From the NCBI GenBank assembly GCA_027475525.1, contig JAMWFC010000009.1, positions 1,798,001-1,862,000 of the forward strand: a stretch of DNA of 64,000 bases, written 5' to 3'. Within the stretch, counting starts at the first letter, position 1. Every line of letters starts with the position of its first letter. Shown piece after piece: positions 43,831-54,245 of the stretch. The position numbers and the translations under genes were made by a program. The stretch comes from Macrolepiota albuminosa (taxonomy: Eukaryota > Basidiomycota > Agaricomycetes > Agaricales > Agaricaceae). The notes beneath the pieces are model-generated. The model was not told the origin of the DNA. It did not search any database and was given only the letters and a program-made list of their open reading frames with translations.

Positions 43831-45660
43831 TTTGCAACACCTTACAAACCAGCTAAGTGGCAGAGAGAACTTGAAAAGGCGGGAGCAACACATACTTTTC
43901 CAGACCTGGCTAAACAACTTAAGTTTGGACTTGATGCCGGTATACCTAAAATATCTAAAACCTTCACACTGCCTAACAGAGCATCCATACTGCAGTTGGC
44001 TGACTGACAAGTTCACAAGTATTGTTCAAATTGAGTTCAAGAGGGGGCGTTATTTGGGTCCATTCAATAAGGAACAGGTCGAATATATTCTTGGCCCATT
44101 TCAAACATCTCCACTGCAAATTATTCCCAAGCCAAACAAACTGGGAAAATACTGGCTTATTCAGAGTCTGTCTTACTTCCACACCTTGACAAGCTCAAGT
44201 GGGACATGATCAATTAATAGCGCAATCAATTCTTCACTCTTCTCATGCACCTAGGGGACATTTAACAGCTTTTATCTGCTTATTTCATGACTTTCCTCAG
44301 GATCCTAGGGAGCAGTATGCAATGTTAAAGAAGTGTATCAGACAGTTCCAATTATACCCTCCCAATGGCCAGGTCTGGTTGTTAAGATCAGTGAGCCTGA
44401 TCTATTTGCCATCAATACGATGGATTGCTTCAGGCTTGGTTCTGAGTGCAGTTGCTATGGTGAGGTGGGCAATGTGGGTGCAGAAGTTATTAGAGCAAAT
44501 GGGATGGGTCCAGTTACTAAATAGGTAGATGACCATGTGTTTTTCTGGATACGTAAGGAACACATCAACACTTATAATGCAGACTGAAGGAGGTGGCAGA
44601 AAGAAATTGAAGAGAATGGAGGGAAAAGGCACAAAGGAGGACACATATGGTACCAAGGAAAAACAGATTATAATGAAAATTTGGAGGAATTTGATGAAAG
44701 CCTTGTTCACCCAATTAAAGACCTGTCCAATGTCTCGCCCAGATCAGCCAAAGACAGCGAGTACTCATACTCAATGCAAAATCTTGACCATATATCTGAG
44801 AAGTTGGGCATCTCTTGGGAGAAAGAGAAAGACATTCCTTTCGGGGATGTTGTGCCATACATCGGATTTATTTGGAATATTAGAGAGCATTTAGTTTGCA
44901 TTACACATGAAAAGAGAGATTGTTACTTGCAAGCCATTGCAGATTGGGAAAAATCCAGAACTCACACTCTGGAAGAGGCTCAGAAACTATATGGTAAACT
45001 GTTACACTCCTGCTACATGGTGCCAAGAGGACATGCTTACCTCACAAGCTTGGAAGCCTTTATGGGAGTGTTCCATAACCATCCTTTCATGCTGAGAACT
45101 CTGCCAAGGAGAACTCACAAAGACCTGCTCTGGTGGAAGCAAGTACTTTGTGAGCCAATGGAGAAAGGAATTTCAGAAACAAAACCTTACCTCGACATAC
45201 AAGCCTTTTCCAATGCCAGCTCCTCCACAGGGATCAGAATTACCATTGGCAGACAATGGCAAGCCTGGCTTTTCAAGCCAGGTTGGAGAGATCAAGGACA
45301 TGACATTGGTTGGGCAGAAGCCTTGGGCTTCTTCTTCCTGGTGGAAACCATCATGTGCACAAGGCAGGGAAGGCAGCAGATCAAAGTATTTGGAGACAAT
45401 ACCAGTATTGTCAAAGGTTGGTGAGTGGGAAGGAGCTGAAACAAAGGCATCAATGAAATCTTTAAACAGATTCATGAGATATGCAAGCAGTTTCACATCA
45501 CAGTCTGCACATAGTACATACCAAGTGAGTTTAACCCCGCCGACAGACCTTCCAGGGGAGTGTATCTCCCCAAACACCTCCTTTTACCCTCCATTCCCAT
45601 TCCAGAGTGGGCAGCACAATACATCTTCAACCTCAATGAGGAAAGCATCTAGAGTAGAGG
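43831..45660 (+). pseudogene. DIRS C reverse transcriptase/RNase H
   Basis: RT starts FRFATPYKPAKWQRELEKAG; TPLQIIPKPNKLGKYW, then frame slips near 44200-44330, DCFRLGSECSCYG, the active site VDDHVFF (44527-44547, just after a TAG), and an open run 44681-45424. RNase H: FSNASSSTGIRI with Asn (45212-45214) for the first catalytic Asp, GWAEALGF, FGDNTSIVKGW and EFNPADRPSRG. Inactive through stops and the same Asp-to-Asn change as copy B. Confidence 0.7.
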
Positions 45661-45839
45661 CTTAGCCCCAACAACAAGAAATGATTACACCGGAAGCAGC
45701 CATGAAATGGATGATGTACTATGGAGAACTCCAAGAGAGGTCAAAGAGTCAGAAATCTATAAGTGGTGGGAATTCAGTGACAGCTGATAGACGAGCTAAA
45801 TTAAAGAGCTCAAAGCCTGAAGTAGCGGAGACTGCAGAT

Positions 45840-47006
45840 AGGCCAAAACCTATGCCTTACCTCAAAGGTTTTAAGCTTGCATCTTTTCTACTAAGACTCC
45901 ATGTTGCAGCATGAGAAAGACTGATGTCGTGGCAGCCATACAAGCCTATGACAAACAATTCTATAGAAAACAGAGCATCAGTAGTCTCAGACACAAAGGT
46001 GGAAAATGTGTTCACCGTGATGAGCATGATGTAGGCAGATTCCACAAAAGCCACCTACGGCACTGGTCTGCTACTGTTCCACATTTTCTGTGATTTTAGG
46101 GAGATCAGTGAAGAAGCTCAAGCACCTGTCATGCATGGTGTATTGGAAGCGTTTGTAGCAGCATTGGTGGGAGCATATTCCAAGTCTGCAATAGAAAACT
46201 TCATCACAGGAATTAGAGCATGGCATCTGCTGCACAACGTGAGCTGGGAAATAAACGTAGCAAGGTTACAAACACTGATGAGAGCTGTGGACAAATTAGC
46301 GCTGAGCTCATCCAAAAGGAAAAAATAATCACCTTGTACCCCAGCTTTTCTAATAGCAATGTATGCACAGCTGGGAGTATCTTCCCAGAATCCTGACCTG
46401 CTAAAGGTAGCGGTTTTTGCCTGTGCAACAATGGTTTTCTATGCTACCACCAGACTAGGAGAATTTACTGTACTGATATTATCATTCTTTGATCCATCAC
46501 TACACATTGAACCAAGCAATGTCACTTACTCCAGGGATCGTTCAGGGCATCAATCTACTGCCTTTTTCATCCCCCAAACAAAGACAGCAGTTTATGGGGA
46601 GACGGTGTCCTGGACAAAGCAAAACAACTTATCAGACCCTGAAGAAGCTTTGTAAACTCACCTTTATGTAAATGACCTGCCTAAGGAAGGTCCTCTATTT
46701 GCATATAAGAACAAGAAGGGTAAAACAATGCCTCTCACCAGGAAGAAATTCTTGGAAGTCTTGACTAAGGCTGTGAAAGCTGTCAATCTAGAACCTTTGC
46801 AAAGTCACAGTCTGTGCATTGGAGCAATGTTAGAATATCTGTTGCAAGGAGTACCTTTTGAGGCCATGAAGGCCATTGGTCACTGGTCCAGCAACATGTT
46901 TTATGGGTACCTATCAAAGCATGAACAAATTCTTGCCCCCTATTTGCAAGCCATTCTGTCATTGCATAAGTCTGTCTTGAGGCTTACACTAGCCTTTTGG
47001 AAGTAG
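45840..47006 (+). pseudogene. DIRS C tyrosine recombinase
   Basis: Nearly full length: start block KPMPYLKGF...LRLHVAA, stop, ERLMSWQP; TKATYGTGLLLFHIFCDF; GAYSKSAIENFITGIRAWHLL; catalytic Arg in ATTRLGEF; PLFAYKNKKGKTMPLTRKKF, the segment missing from copy B; HxxR changed to HSLC (SHSLCIGA); GHWSSNMFYGYLSKH with the Tyr; stop TAG at 47004. Stops at 46032, 46327 and 46653. It serves as the best guide to the full domain. Confidence 0.7.
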
Positions 47007-47310
47007 ATGAGAAGCATAAGTGAGTCTAATTCTCCTTCTCACAGAGTTCAGGAGCCATGCTAGCTTCTGGGGGATCACACAGTCATCATGTGACATGTCA
47101 TAGACTTCTAATCTCTAAAAAAGGGGAATTGCACCTGACCCATCTTTCTTCCAGCCATGTTCATGTTCATGTTCATCTTGCTAAATGGCTAATGCAAGGG
47201 TCCAGAGTAGCCCACAATGGGTCTTGCCCAAATCTGATATCTGAACAAGCAGAATTATATATTGTATTATTAGCACATGTGCATATATTTTAGCAAACAT
47301 AAGCAACAAA
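47007..47310 (+). other. DIRS C right terminal region
   Basis: Non-coding tail up to the resumed Tc1 transposase at about 47311. Short blocks align with 9684-10036. Contains (TGTTCA)n-like repeat at about 47158-47175. Confidence 0.4.
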
Positions 47311-47872
47311 GTTCAAAGAACAATATTTTCAGCAGGACAACAGCCCAAAACACACCTCCAAACAGGCAACAACCTGGTTTTCTGATAACGACATCATTGT
47401 GATATCCTGGCCTGCCCAATCCCCTGATTTCAATCCATTGAACACCTCTGGATTTACATCAAGCACAAATTTTTGGAGTATGAGGTACCCTCTAAAGGAG
47501 TACATGAGTTGTGTGAGAGAGTAGTCAAGGAGTGGAATGAAATACCATCAGAGGTATGCCAAAGCCTAATAGAGAGCATGCATAAAAGGATCAAATCAGT
47601 TATAAAGGAAAATGTAGGCCATACCAAGTACTAGATATGAAAATTAGAGTAAATTATAGTGGGTCAAAAAAACTGCCCCAATAATTGAGTATTTTGTTTG
47701 ATTTGTTAATCAGCAAGTTCTTGTCCAAATCACATGATCTCTACATCATTATGAAGCCAGGATGCAGTTGTATGTCACGTGACTTTCTACGATTTTTTGC
47801 TTAGGTAATTGTTGCAGATCATGTAAACCTTTTCAAAAAGACCAAACATTGGGGCAGTTTTTTGAGCCAGTG
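47311..47872 (+). pseudogene. Tc1 transposase C-terminal part and right inverted repeat
   Basis: YFQQDNSPKHTSKQATTWFS with the second catalytic Asp, SDNDIIVISWPAQSP, then damaged NPIEHLW region (frame slip at about 47441), EVPSKGVHEL-like and the end Lys-Tyr-stop near 47633. The inverted repeat 47660-47872 matches the one at 21612-21823. Confidence 0.7.
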
Positions 47873-47889
47873 TACTTATTCTATCCAAT

Positions 47890-48715
47890 TTACTTACAAA
47901 CCTTTCCTTTCCTTCCTACTCCCTCTCTCAAGACTGGCAAACCATCCTAACTTGGTTCACAAAAATTGCATCCCTCCTCCCATGTTATTCTCCCTCAGGC
48001 CCAGATACCTTCCTGCCTAGACCATTTTAATAAAAAATCACTGAAACTTATTTAACAACAATTGCTTCTCCCTGGTCAACTTTTCATTCTTCTTTCCTTC
48101 CCCCACTCAACAACATCCCACTTCAAGCATCTACTTCCAATACCTTCTTCATCTCTGAGTTTCTACTTTTCACTTACATCTTTGACCACTCCTTCCTGAC
48201 CTGCTCTGCCATTGCCCATGCACAATCTACTTCCCATGCTAAAATTGCCAGATGTTTCATAGCAGGACTTTTGGCAAATGCAGAAAGACTACATATGATT
48301 TTCTCAGACTATCTTCCTCTCATACACTAGTCAACAACCTTTGCTAGACCCCATACTGCTTTCCATCATTGGCTCAAAGACATCCTTTCACATCAACAAC
48401 CCAATTTGCATATAATGCATGTAAAAGCCCACATACATAGCAATTCATTACTGGCCTGACTAAATAGATTTGCAGACTTCTTAGTATTGTGTGCACATTT
48501 CCTGTTCAATTCTCCACCTGTCTTCTCCACACCTACCTTTACCCTCCAGCCATACTGCATGTTCTCACATTCAGAAGGCTTCATCAAGAGAGAGTTATAA
48601 AAACTCGTCATTGACATCAACACACAACAGTTTTTCAATAACTATTCTGTTTGGTCAAAAATTTTAGTTGCTCCTGACTTCTACAATCTCTGCTATTTGC
48701 CTTCTTTTCCCTAGC
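47890..48715 (+). pseudogene. LINE-type RNase H remnant
   Basis: A plus-strand frame with few stops shows the C-terminal order of Tad/I-like LINE RNase H: SFLTCSAIAHAQ, then GLLANAERLHMIFSDY (Glu/Asp region), a region with stop, and MHVKAHIHSNSLLA-LNRFAD with the His and final Asp. The ends are not defined and no endonuclease or RT part is present. CpG-poor, clearly old. Identification rests on this motif order only. Confidence 0.45.
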
Positions 48716-48719
48716 CATA

Positions 48720-49370
48720 GAATGTAGGAATTCTTGCTGGAATGGCACAATTATCAATCATTTCTGTTTATAAGAGGACGAGTAACTGCCGACTTCTACG
48801 CTGGAATCGAAGAGATGAGAAGCAGACATAACGCCGAATATAACATCAATGCAAAAAGCATTACTCCCATTCTTTAATGCAAGGTAACAAAATTTGGCAG
48901 TAAGATTATTAGGATGTATGCAAGCTAAATGCACGTATAAGCCATGTTTGACCCACAAGAGGCCTTGAATCAAAGACCTATAAACATGTGTAACGATGAT
49001 GCACATGAACAAAACAACATAATCACCTACTCTGCATTTTCTCTGGACATCTTTGATGTCATGGCTGATATACATGCAAATCGCACTGATCCACTACTGA
49101 TTTGTTTATCATATTCATATGATATGATATTGAACATGTGACTGTGCAAAAAATATGTCAATAAATAGTAACAGAACAGTATTTATTGTGAGGCGGATAC
49201 TATAAACAGACATACAGAAGATAAGGAAGCATACTGTATGTAGTGGAAAACATAGGATCCTGTACGTCCAGCTGCATAACTGGAGGATTAGTAACTATAA
49301 CAGTCGGATCAGTAGCACTGTCAAATCTAACAAAAAAAAATCAGAATACAGAAATCAATCAAGCAAATAA
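48720..49370. other. AT-rich sequence, nothing recognised
   Basis: Short overlapping frames only (for example 48758-49075 minus, 48944-49141 plus), with no domain and no repeat partner in the window. Confidence 0.3.
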
Positions 49371-49377
49371 TAAGATG

Positions 49378-50610
49378 CTACTCTTCAATATCATAGTGTT
49401 CACCAGCACCAACATTGACAGGATCATCACGTTTAGTAGCGACACCATGTACAGATGTATTGGCGTCTTCTATAACATAACAATCTTTGTTATCACCAGC
49501 ACACTCTTGCTTATCAGTGGAGACAGCAAACACTAATGATTTATCATCAGAATTGTTGCATGCAATCAGCACACTGTCTGAGAAAACTAAGTCTGCCATA
49601 TCAGCTTCATCATCAGGTAACTCCAACAACTAAAAGCCACTCCCATCGACTTCATTGTCGGAGGCATCTTTATCGACAATAGGTTCACTAGTGGCATAGA
49701 ATTTGTCGTCCAATGAATGGGCAGGTGGTTTACAAACGCAAGATGTACCAATACCACAAATAAAAATAAAAATAAAAGACACAATGTATGAGCAGTATTT
49801 ACAATAAATTTAAAAATAAAATACTCACATTTCTGGCAAATCGTCGCTTTTTGCAAGAGATATGATGCTATTTCTGTTATCTGGGGAATTTTCAGACACC
49901 AAGTTATTGTCTGATTCAGCCTTTATGTTGGAAAGGATATGTGTGGTCAATTTTGTGACCTTTGCAACCTGAGGTTTATCTGAAAAGGTGCAACTGCACC
50001 TGAAAATATACAAGAAACAACATTTTCAGGTAGATCATAGTACAAATAGTGTAATCCAACTAATATAGTTCACCCAGTTGGAATGGACAGTACATCATCT
50101 GTACCAGCTGAAAGCTTCTCCAAGGCACATCTAAATAAACAGTATGCAGTCAACTGAAGGTCAAGAACATAATATTATTACACACATAACCGGGGACTCA
50201 ACACTTGAAGGGCCACCTGCCCTCTTCTTCTTTGGCAAAGGCGTACAGAGCATACTATTACTACAAATGATAAGCAATCATTGAAATCAACATGATATGC
50301 AAGGATGTACACATTATGGGCGATATTAATTTTGCACTTGGCTGAAGAGGAAAATGCAGAATTGGCATTGACAGGCGAGTTGCCGGTCAACACAGCTGCA
50401 AATATACTGATAGCACATGTCTAGGTCATACATACAAATAATTATATAATACACACATTCAATTGGTCTGCATTTCTTAGTCAAATATATTAGTATAAAA
50501 ATAATACATAGGTAGATAGAAATTTACAAAGCTTGCAGCTGCTCATACAAAGGACACGTCATATCTTTCTGTTTATCTGTGGATTTCTTTGACTTTTTGC
50601 ATGGGGGCAT
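49378..50610 (-). CDS. Spliced hypothetical acidic protein
   Basis: Minus-strand chain of short exons. Start MPPCKKSKKSTDKQKDMTCP at 50610; donor GTAAAT; next exon LTGNSPVNANSAFSSSAK (50345-50400) then GTGCAA donor; exon with TPLPKKKRAGGPSSVESP (about 50190-50240); exon CTFSDKPQVAKVTKLTTHIL...SLAKSDDLPEM (49828-50000) followed by GTGAGT at 49827; last exon from about 49750 with FYATSEPIVDKDASDNEV, an in-frame TAG at about 49632, and an acidic tail to TAG at 49378. Lys/Arg-rich start and Asp/Glu-rich end suggest a nuclear or scaffold protein, but the family is unknown. The internal TAG may mark a pseudogene or an unrecognised intron. Confidence 0.4.
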
Positions 50611-52185
50611 GGTAGTACCAAGTATAACAATGTAGAAACAAATATAGTGAGAGATAGATAGAGCAGAAGAGTAAGGATAAGGAAGCCTACATCACACAGG
50701 TTTTATGGTATTCTGGCAGACTAATGGACATATAAATGTCAAAAGTAACTGAGGTTGAATAACCCAAATATAATAGTACAAGTACCCATGGTTGCATGAT
50801 AAACTGAATATACAGGCCAAATATAGGAGAAAAAGGTTTAAAACAAATAAAAATAAAAATAAAAATACAGAAACATGGAGTTAACGATGGGTTAGAAGCT
50901 TTGAGCCAGCCATTTGGGAGATAGATAAAGAACCATCAATACACATTTAGACTAATAAATCAATACAAATTGAACGACAACACCTGCATAAGAAAATGTG
51001 ACTTCATACAAGCTCTACATGCACCAGACCAGCGAGTCTAGACATAAAAAAGCAAATAAGTGGAAAGATACAGATACTACAAGAAATATAGCCATAACAG
51101 TGTAAGAAGTAAGGGATACCAATAGGCAAGCTAAAAGGTTAATTTGAAGTAGCCTTGTTCAATCCCATAGTAATAACATAGTAATATGTAGGTAATATGA
51201 ATAGGCAAACCAATCAGTCAGTTTGAATTAACCTATTTCAATCCTAAAAGATGATAGAAGCAAAGTAACCCACTCAGTATTAAGGGAACAGACAATTTAT
51301 AAGCCAAAATCAAATAAACTGATATAACAGAATAAGCAATATATCAATGTGGAAATGCACATGCTTTGAAATAAAGAGAAAATAACACAATCCTGTGGGA
51401 CAGGAGAATCCATGGGAAAGAAGTTGCCTGTGAGACAGTTAGAGGGTTCACAGACAAGGAGACACAACAAATTGGGTCGGTCTTATCATTTCCAAACACA
51501 TTGAATAGGAGAGATAAAATATATCTGAATCACTAAGAAGCCAGACAGACAGTCAACTCTTAAACATTGTCTGAATTAGACCAATGCAACGTGACATAAA
51601 AACAAGAAGCTATACAGATATTTGACCCTGAAAAGATGCTTATAATAGATGGCTGCCATACAACACAAGACAGTATCAGCTTACCAGATATTCTGTAGCC
51701 CATCTGATCATTGCATACACATATGCACAAATGGACAACGAGTATGACAAAAGCAATGCAAGTGCATACTGAATGAAGCCTTTTAGAATTGTAAAAAAAA
51801 AAGAAAAAAATATATTTACATGGACATTGACATAGAAAGTACCTTGGAATGACATGTTGAGTATGACAAGCATTGGGGGGAAGCACGACTTCATGACATT
51901 CTTCAGGTAAAATGAAAATATATATATATGGCGTCCACACATAAAGTTAATGGCTTGTGAAGATTCCAGAATGGAAAAATATGGTAGTAGTCTGGCAATA
52001 TGAGAGCCCAAAAATATAGAGACTACTGTTAGCAGATAAGGATGGCAAGGTGACAAACAAAAAAGCAACATTCATGGTGTATGGTGCAATATCAGATATA
52101 GATTTGCCCCCATTTAAGATAGGAAGATCTATAAAGTGAGCCTTCAACATCGCTACACATATTGAAGATAGCTAATAGATATATA
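50611..52185. other. AT-rich spacer between two hypothetical genes
   Basis: No gene supported. The minus-strand frames 51560-51940 and 51676-52071 overlap each other in different frames and look like composition effects. Contains an (AAAAT)n-like stretch at about 50845-50870. Confidence 0.3.
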
Positions 52186-52189
52186 GTGA

Positions 52190-52972
52190 ATTCAACCGGA
52201 AATGCAAATACCTTAAACAGTCAATCAAACTGAATGGTCTTGGCATGCAGCAGTTTGATGATGCCATGGCTATGGCAAAAACAGTATACAAAGCATTTGA
52301 CCAGGAGTTCAAAGAGGGCAAACTGGAAGAATGGTCAGAAGAAATGTCAAATGAAGGAAACAAGATATTGTATGCAAATAACAGGGTTTTTACATTCGCA
52401 AAGGACTTGGACAAATGAGAAGTTCACATTCCATTCAAAAAGGATACTGACCCCAATGGATTGCTTGAAAAAATTGCATGAGGGGGATTCAAGAGGACAT
52501 CAGACAATGTCATCGAGTATGCACAAGCAAGGATAACACTAGATGGAGACAAAACGTACATATATATAGACAACAACTATAAAACATATATGCTCATACA
52601 AATCAAAGGTTCAAGAGGATCAAACCGCAGACCTTTTGACTTAGCAATATAGTTGCGGCTCAGGTTTCCTTCACAGTCATTGCATTGTGAGGAGGGAAGT
52701 ACAAGATGTTAACAGTTTTGAGATCGATAACGCTGCTGGACAAAACATTTGCACTAGTGAGCGGCTATATAAACAATAAATGTATTATTCTCACACTGAC
52801 AATTACCAAGAAGAGGAAGGGGCAACCACTCAAATGCAAAGACTATGAGCCAGTAAAAAGAAAGCTCCTAACGTATAAAGACGATGGAGAAAACCAACAG
52901 AGGGCTAGCAAGGTGGTCAATACTGGCATTTTTGAGAAACAAATGATGAATTACATGAACATTGACGACTGA
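52190..52972 (+). pseudogene. Spliced hypothetical protein, two internal stops
   Basis: Plus-strand frame from about 52190: QFDDAMAMAKTVYKAFDQEF, YANNRVFTFAKDLDK, TGA, VHIPFKKDTDPNGLLEKIA, TGA, GGFKRTSDNVIEYAQAR. After an intron-like stretch comes LTVLRSITLLDKTFAL (52707-52756), then a clean intron GTGAGC...ACCAAG (52757-52811) and KRKGQPLKCKDYEPVKRKLL to TGA at 52970. Both internal TGA could be former Trp codons. The pattern (D-P-N-G-L, S-D-N-V-x-x-Y, L-R-S-I-x-L-L-D) resembles short repetitive mushroom proteins of unknown function. The first intron contains a tRNA-like word pair and is not resolved. Confidence 0.4.
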
Positions 52973-53681
52973 TCTCTTATGATGGCTTCGATACTATCCC
53001 TTGAGCTATTTCTACCTAATGCAGTCCGCTATATTTTCACTAAATTGTCCTATTTATCACATATGGTCAATTGGCCTTCCCTGAACTGTTCTGCAAATTT
53101 TCATTGCTGTTTCCTCATTGCCTTCCTATATTGACATAAGTACTGAGCATCCGCATATACTACCGTCTATAGTACCTAGCATTTTAACATTTGCATATAA
53201 TACAGCCACATCATTTTGTTTGTTTTCCACCAGTGAATATAGTAATAAGTATCATTACATCAAAACAACACATTGATTATATAATCAATTGTATGGACAA
53301 ACAGTTTGCCAATACCTACTGAAGGAAATAATATGTATATATATATATTCTTAATGCCTGATCAATGAATTAGCTAAGCACAACACTTTTATAAACTGCA
53401 GTACAAGAAATATTGAATCCAATATTGATGGATATATCGCCTCAAATAATATGTGAAGGTAAAAACAAGATTACACAACTTTTAGAATTATATGCTTTTG
53501 CACTCAAAAGAATGTAATAATATGGAATTCAGTCTATACATGTAGTAATCAACACAATGTCATAGATATCATGGCTATGTAGTAGTCATATACTCAAACA
53601 ATGCACAGCCACAATAACACTATTAGAACAAATAATTCAATATAGCCATATATCTGAAATGCTATTTACTTACGCTACATG
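52973..53681. other. AT-rich intergenic sequence
   Basis: Nothing recognised; flank of the G1 gypsy element. Contains (TA)n at about 53336-53347. Confidence 0.3.
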
Positions 53682-53857
53682 TGTAACCTGGGGTTACTAG
53701 TCAGAACTATCTGTGTATTTCACACAGTGCTAAATCAGACCGCAATATCGGATTTGACTAGTACTTAGTGCGAAAACAAGATGTTGGCTTACGTAATACT
53801 CTACTAATTGATTATAGCGTCGTTGACGCTGATGGTAATACGGATGACCCCGTTACA
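53682..53857 (-). repeat. G1 3' LTR, 176 bp
   Basis: Minus strand: starts TGTAACGGGG at 53857 and ends CAGGTTACA at 53682, giving the inverted ends TGTAAC/GTTACA. Short for a gypsy LTR. The paired 5' LTR is outside the window, so the length rests on the inverted ends and the adjacent polypurine tract. Confidence 0.65.
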
Positions 53858-53867
53858 TACCCCCCAA
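53858..53867 (-). promoter_or_regulatory. G1 polypurine tract
   Basis: Minus strand TTGGGGGGTA directly abuts the LTR start, the expected plus-strand primer site for reverse transcription. Confidence 0.7.
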
Positions 53868-54245
53868 TGAGACCGAATACTCGGTCTTGAGAAAGGGAGG
53901 TAGAGCGAGATGAAAGATGCACGGTAGTGCAACAACGATGAACGATGCACGGTAGTGCAACAACGGATGAATGCACGCGTGTTGCGTGGCTGGAAGGCGT
54001 TAGTACTCATGCGCACTGAGGATGTGTCGGCCGGACACAAGAGACAGCAGTCCTTATCAGACACAGGCGCAGGGGACGCCAGCAGTAGAAGCAAATGGTG
54101 TATATAATAAAAGTATAAAAAAAAACAAAAAGAGTGACCCCTCCTCTGGGTCCGCTGTATCTACACGCGACTCTAAAGTGCGTATCAGCTGAAATGGCTC
54201 GAGTTAAATACTCAGAGGTACATACAAAATTTTGTATACAAGGGT
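53868..54245 (-). other. G1 3' untranslated region
   Basis: Non-coding between third-ORF stop and polypurine tract. Contains a short direct repeat ATGAACGATGCACGGTAGTGCAACAACG-type (GCACGGTAGTGCAACAACG at 53921 and 53947). Confidence 0.5.

Larger units (their letters stand above)
36358..47310 (+). mobile_element. DIRS-like retrotransposon copy C (split twice)
   Basis: Left end GGCTGGCCTGTCTGTC (compare TTGGCCTGACTGCC of copy B). Gag exon 36551-37408, then the copia insertion (37525-42669) inside the intron-like segment, zinc-knuckle ORF from about 42870 interrupted by the solo LTR (43077-43568), RT/RNase H 43830-45660, recombinase 45840-47004. CpG-poor with stops. It is inserted in a Tc1 element. 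Confidence 0.75.
35691..47872 (+). mobile_element. Tc1 copy split by DIRS C
   Basis: The left part (35691-36357) carries transposase from KGIL-like helix-turn-helix sequence to ...LGSWK/LEIKEEG. The right part (47311-47872) resumes at the next codons (YFQQDNSPKHTSKQATTWF) and ends with the long inverted repeat GGGGCAGTTTTTTGAGCCAG and TA. Same family as 20207-21823. The left inverted repeat is missing because of the copia junction at 35690. Confidence 0.7.

Noticed and set aside
52600..52690. Possible tRNA gene on the minus strand (word GGTTTGATCC)
   Set aside because: A B-box-like word is present, but no convincing A-box or acceptor stem was found.
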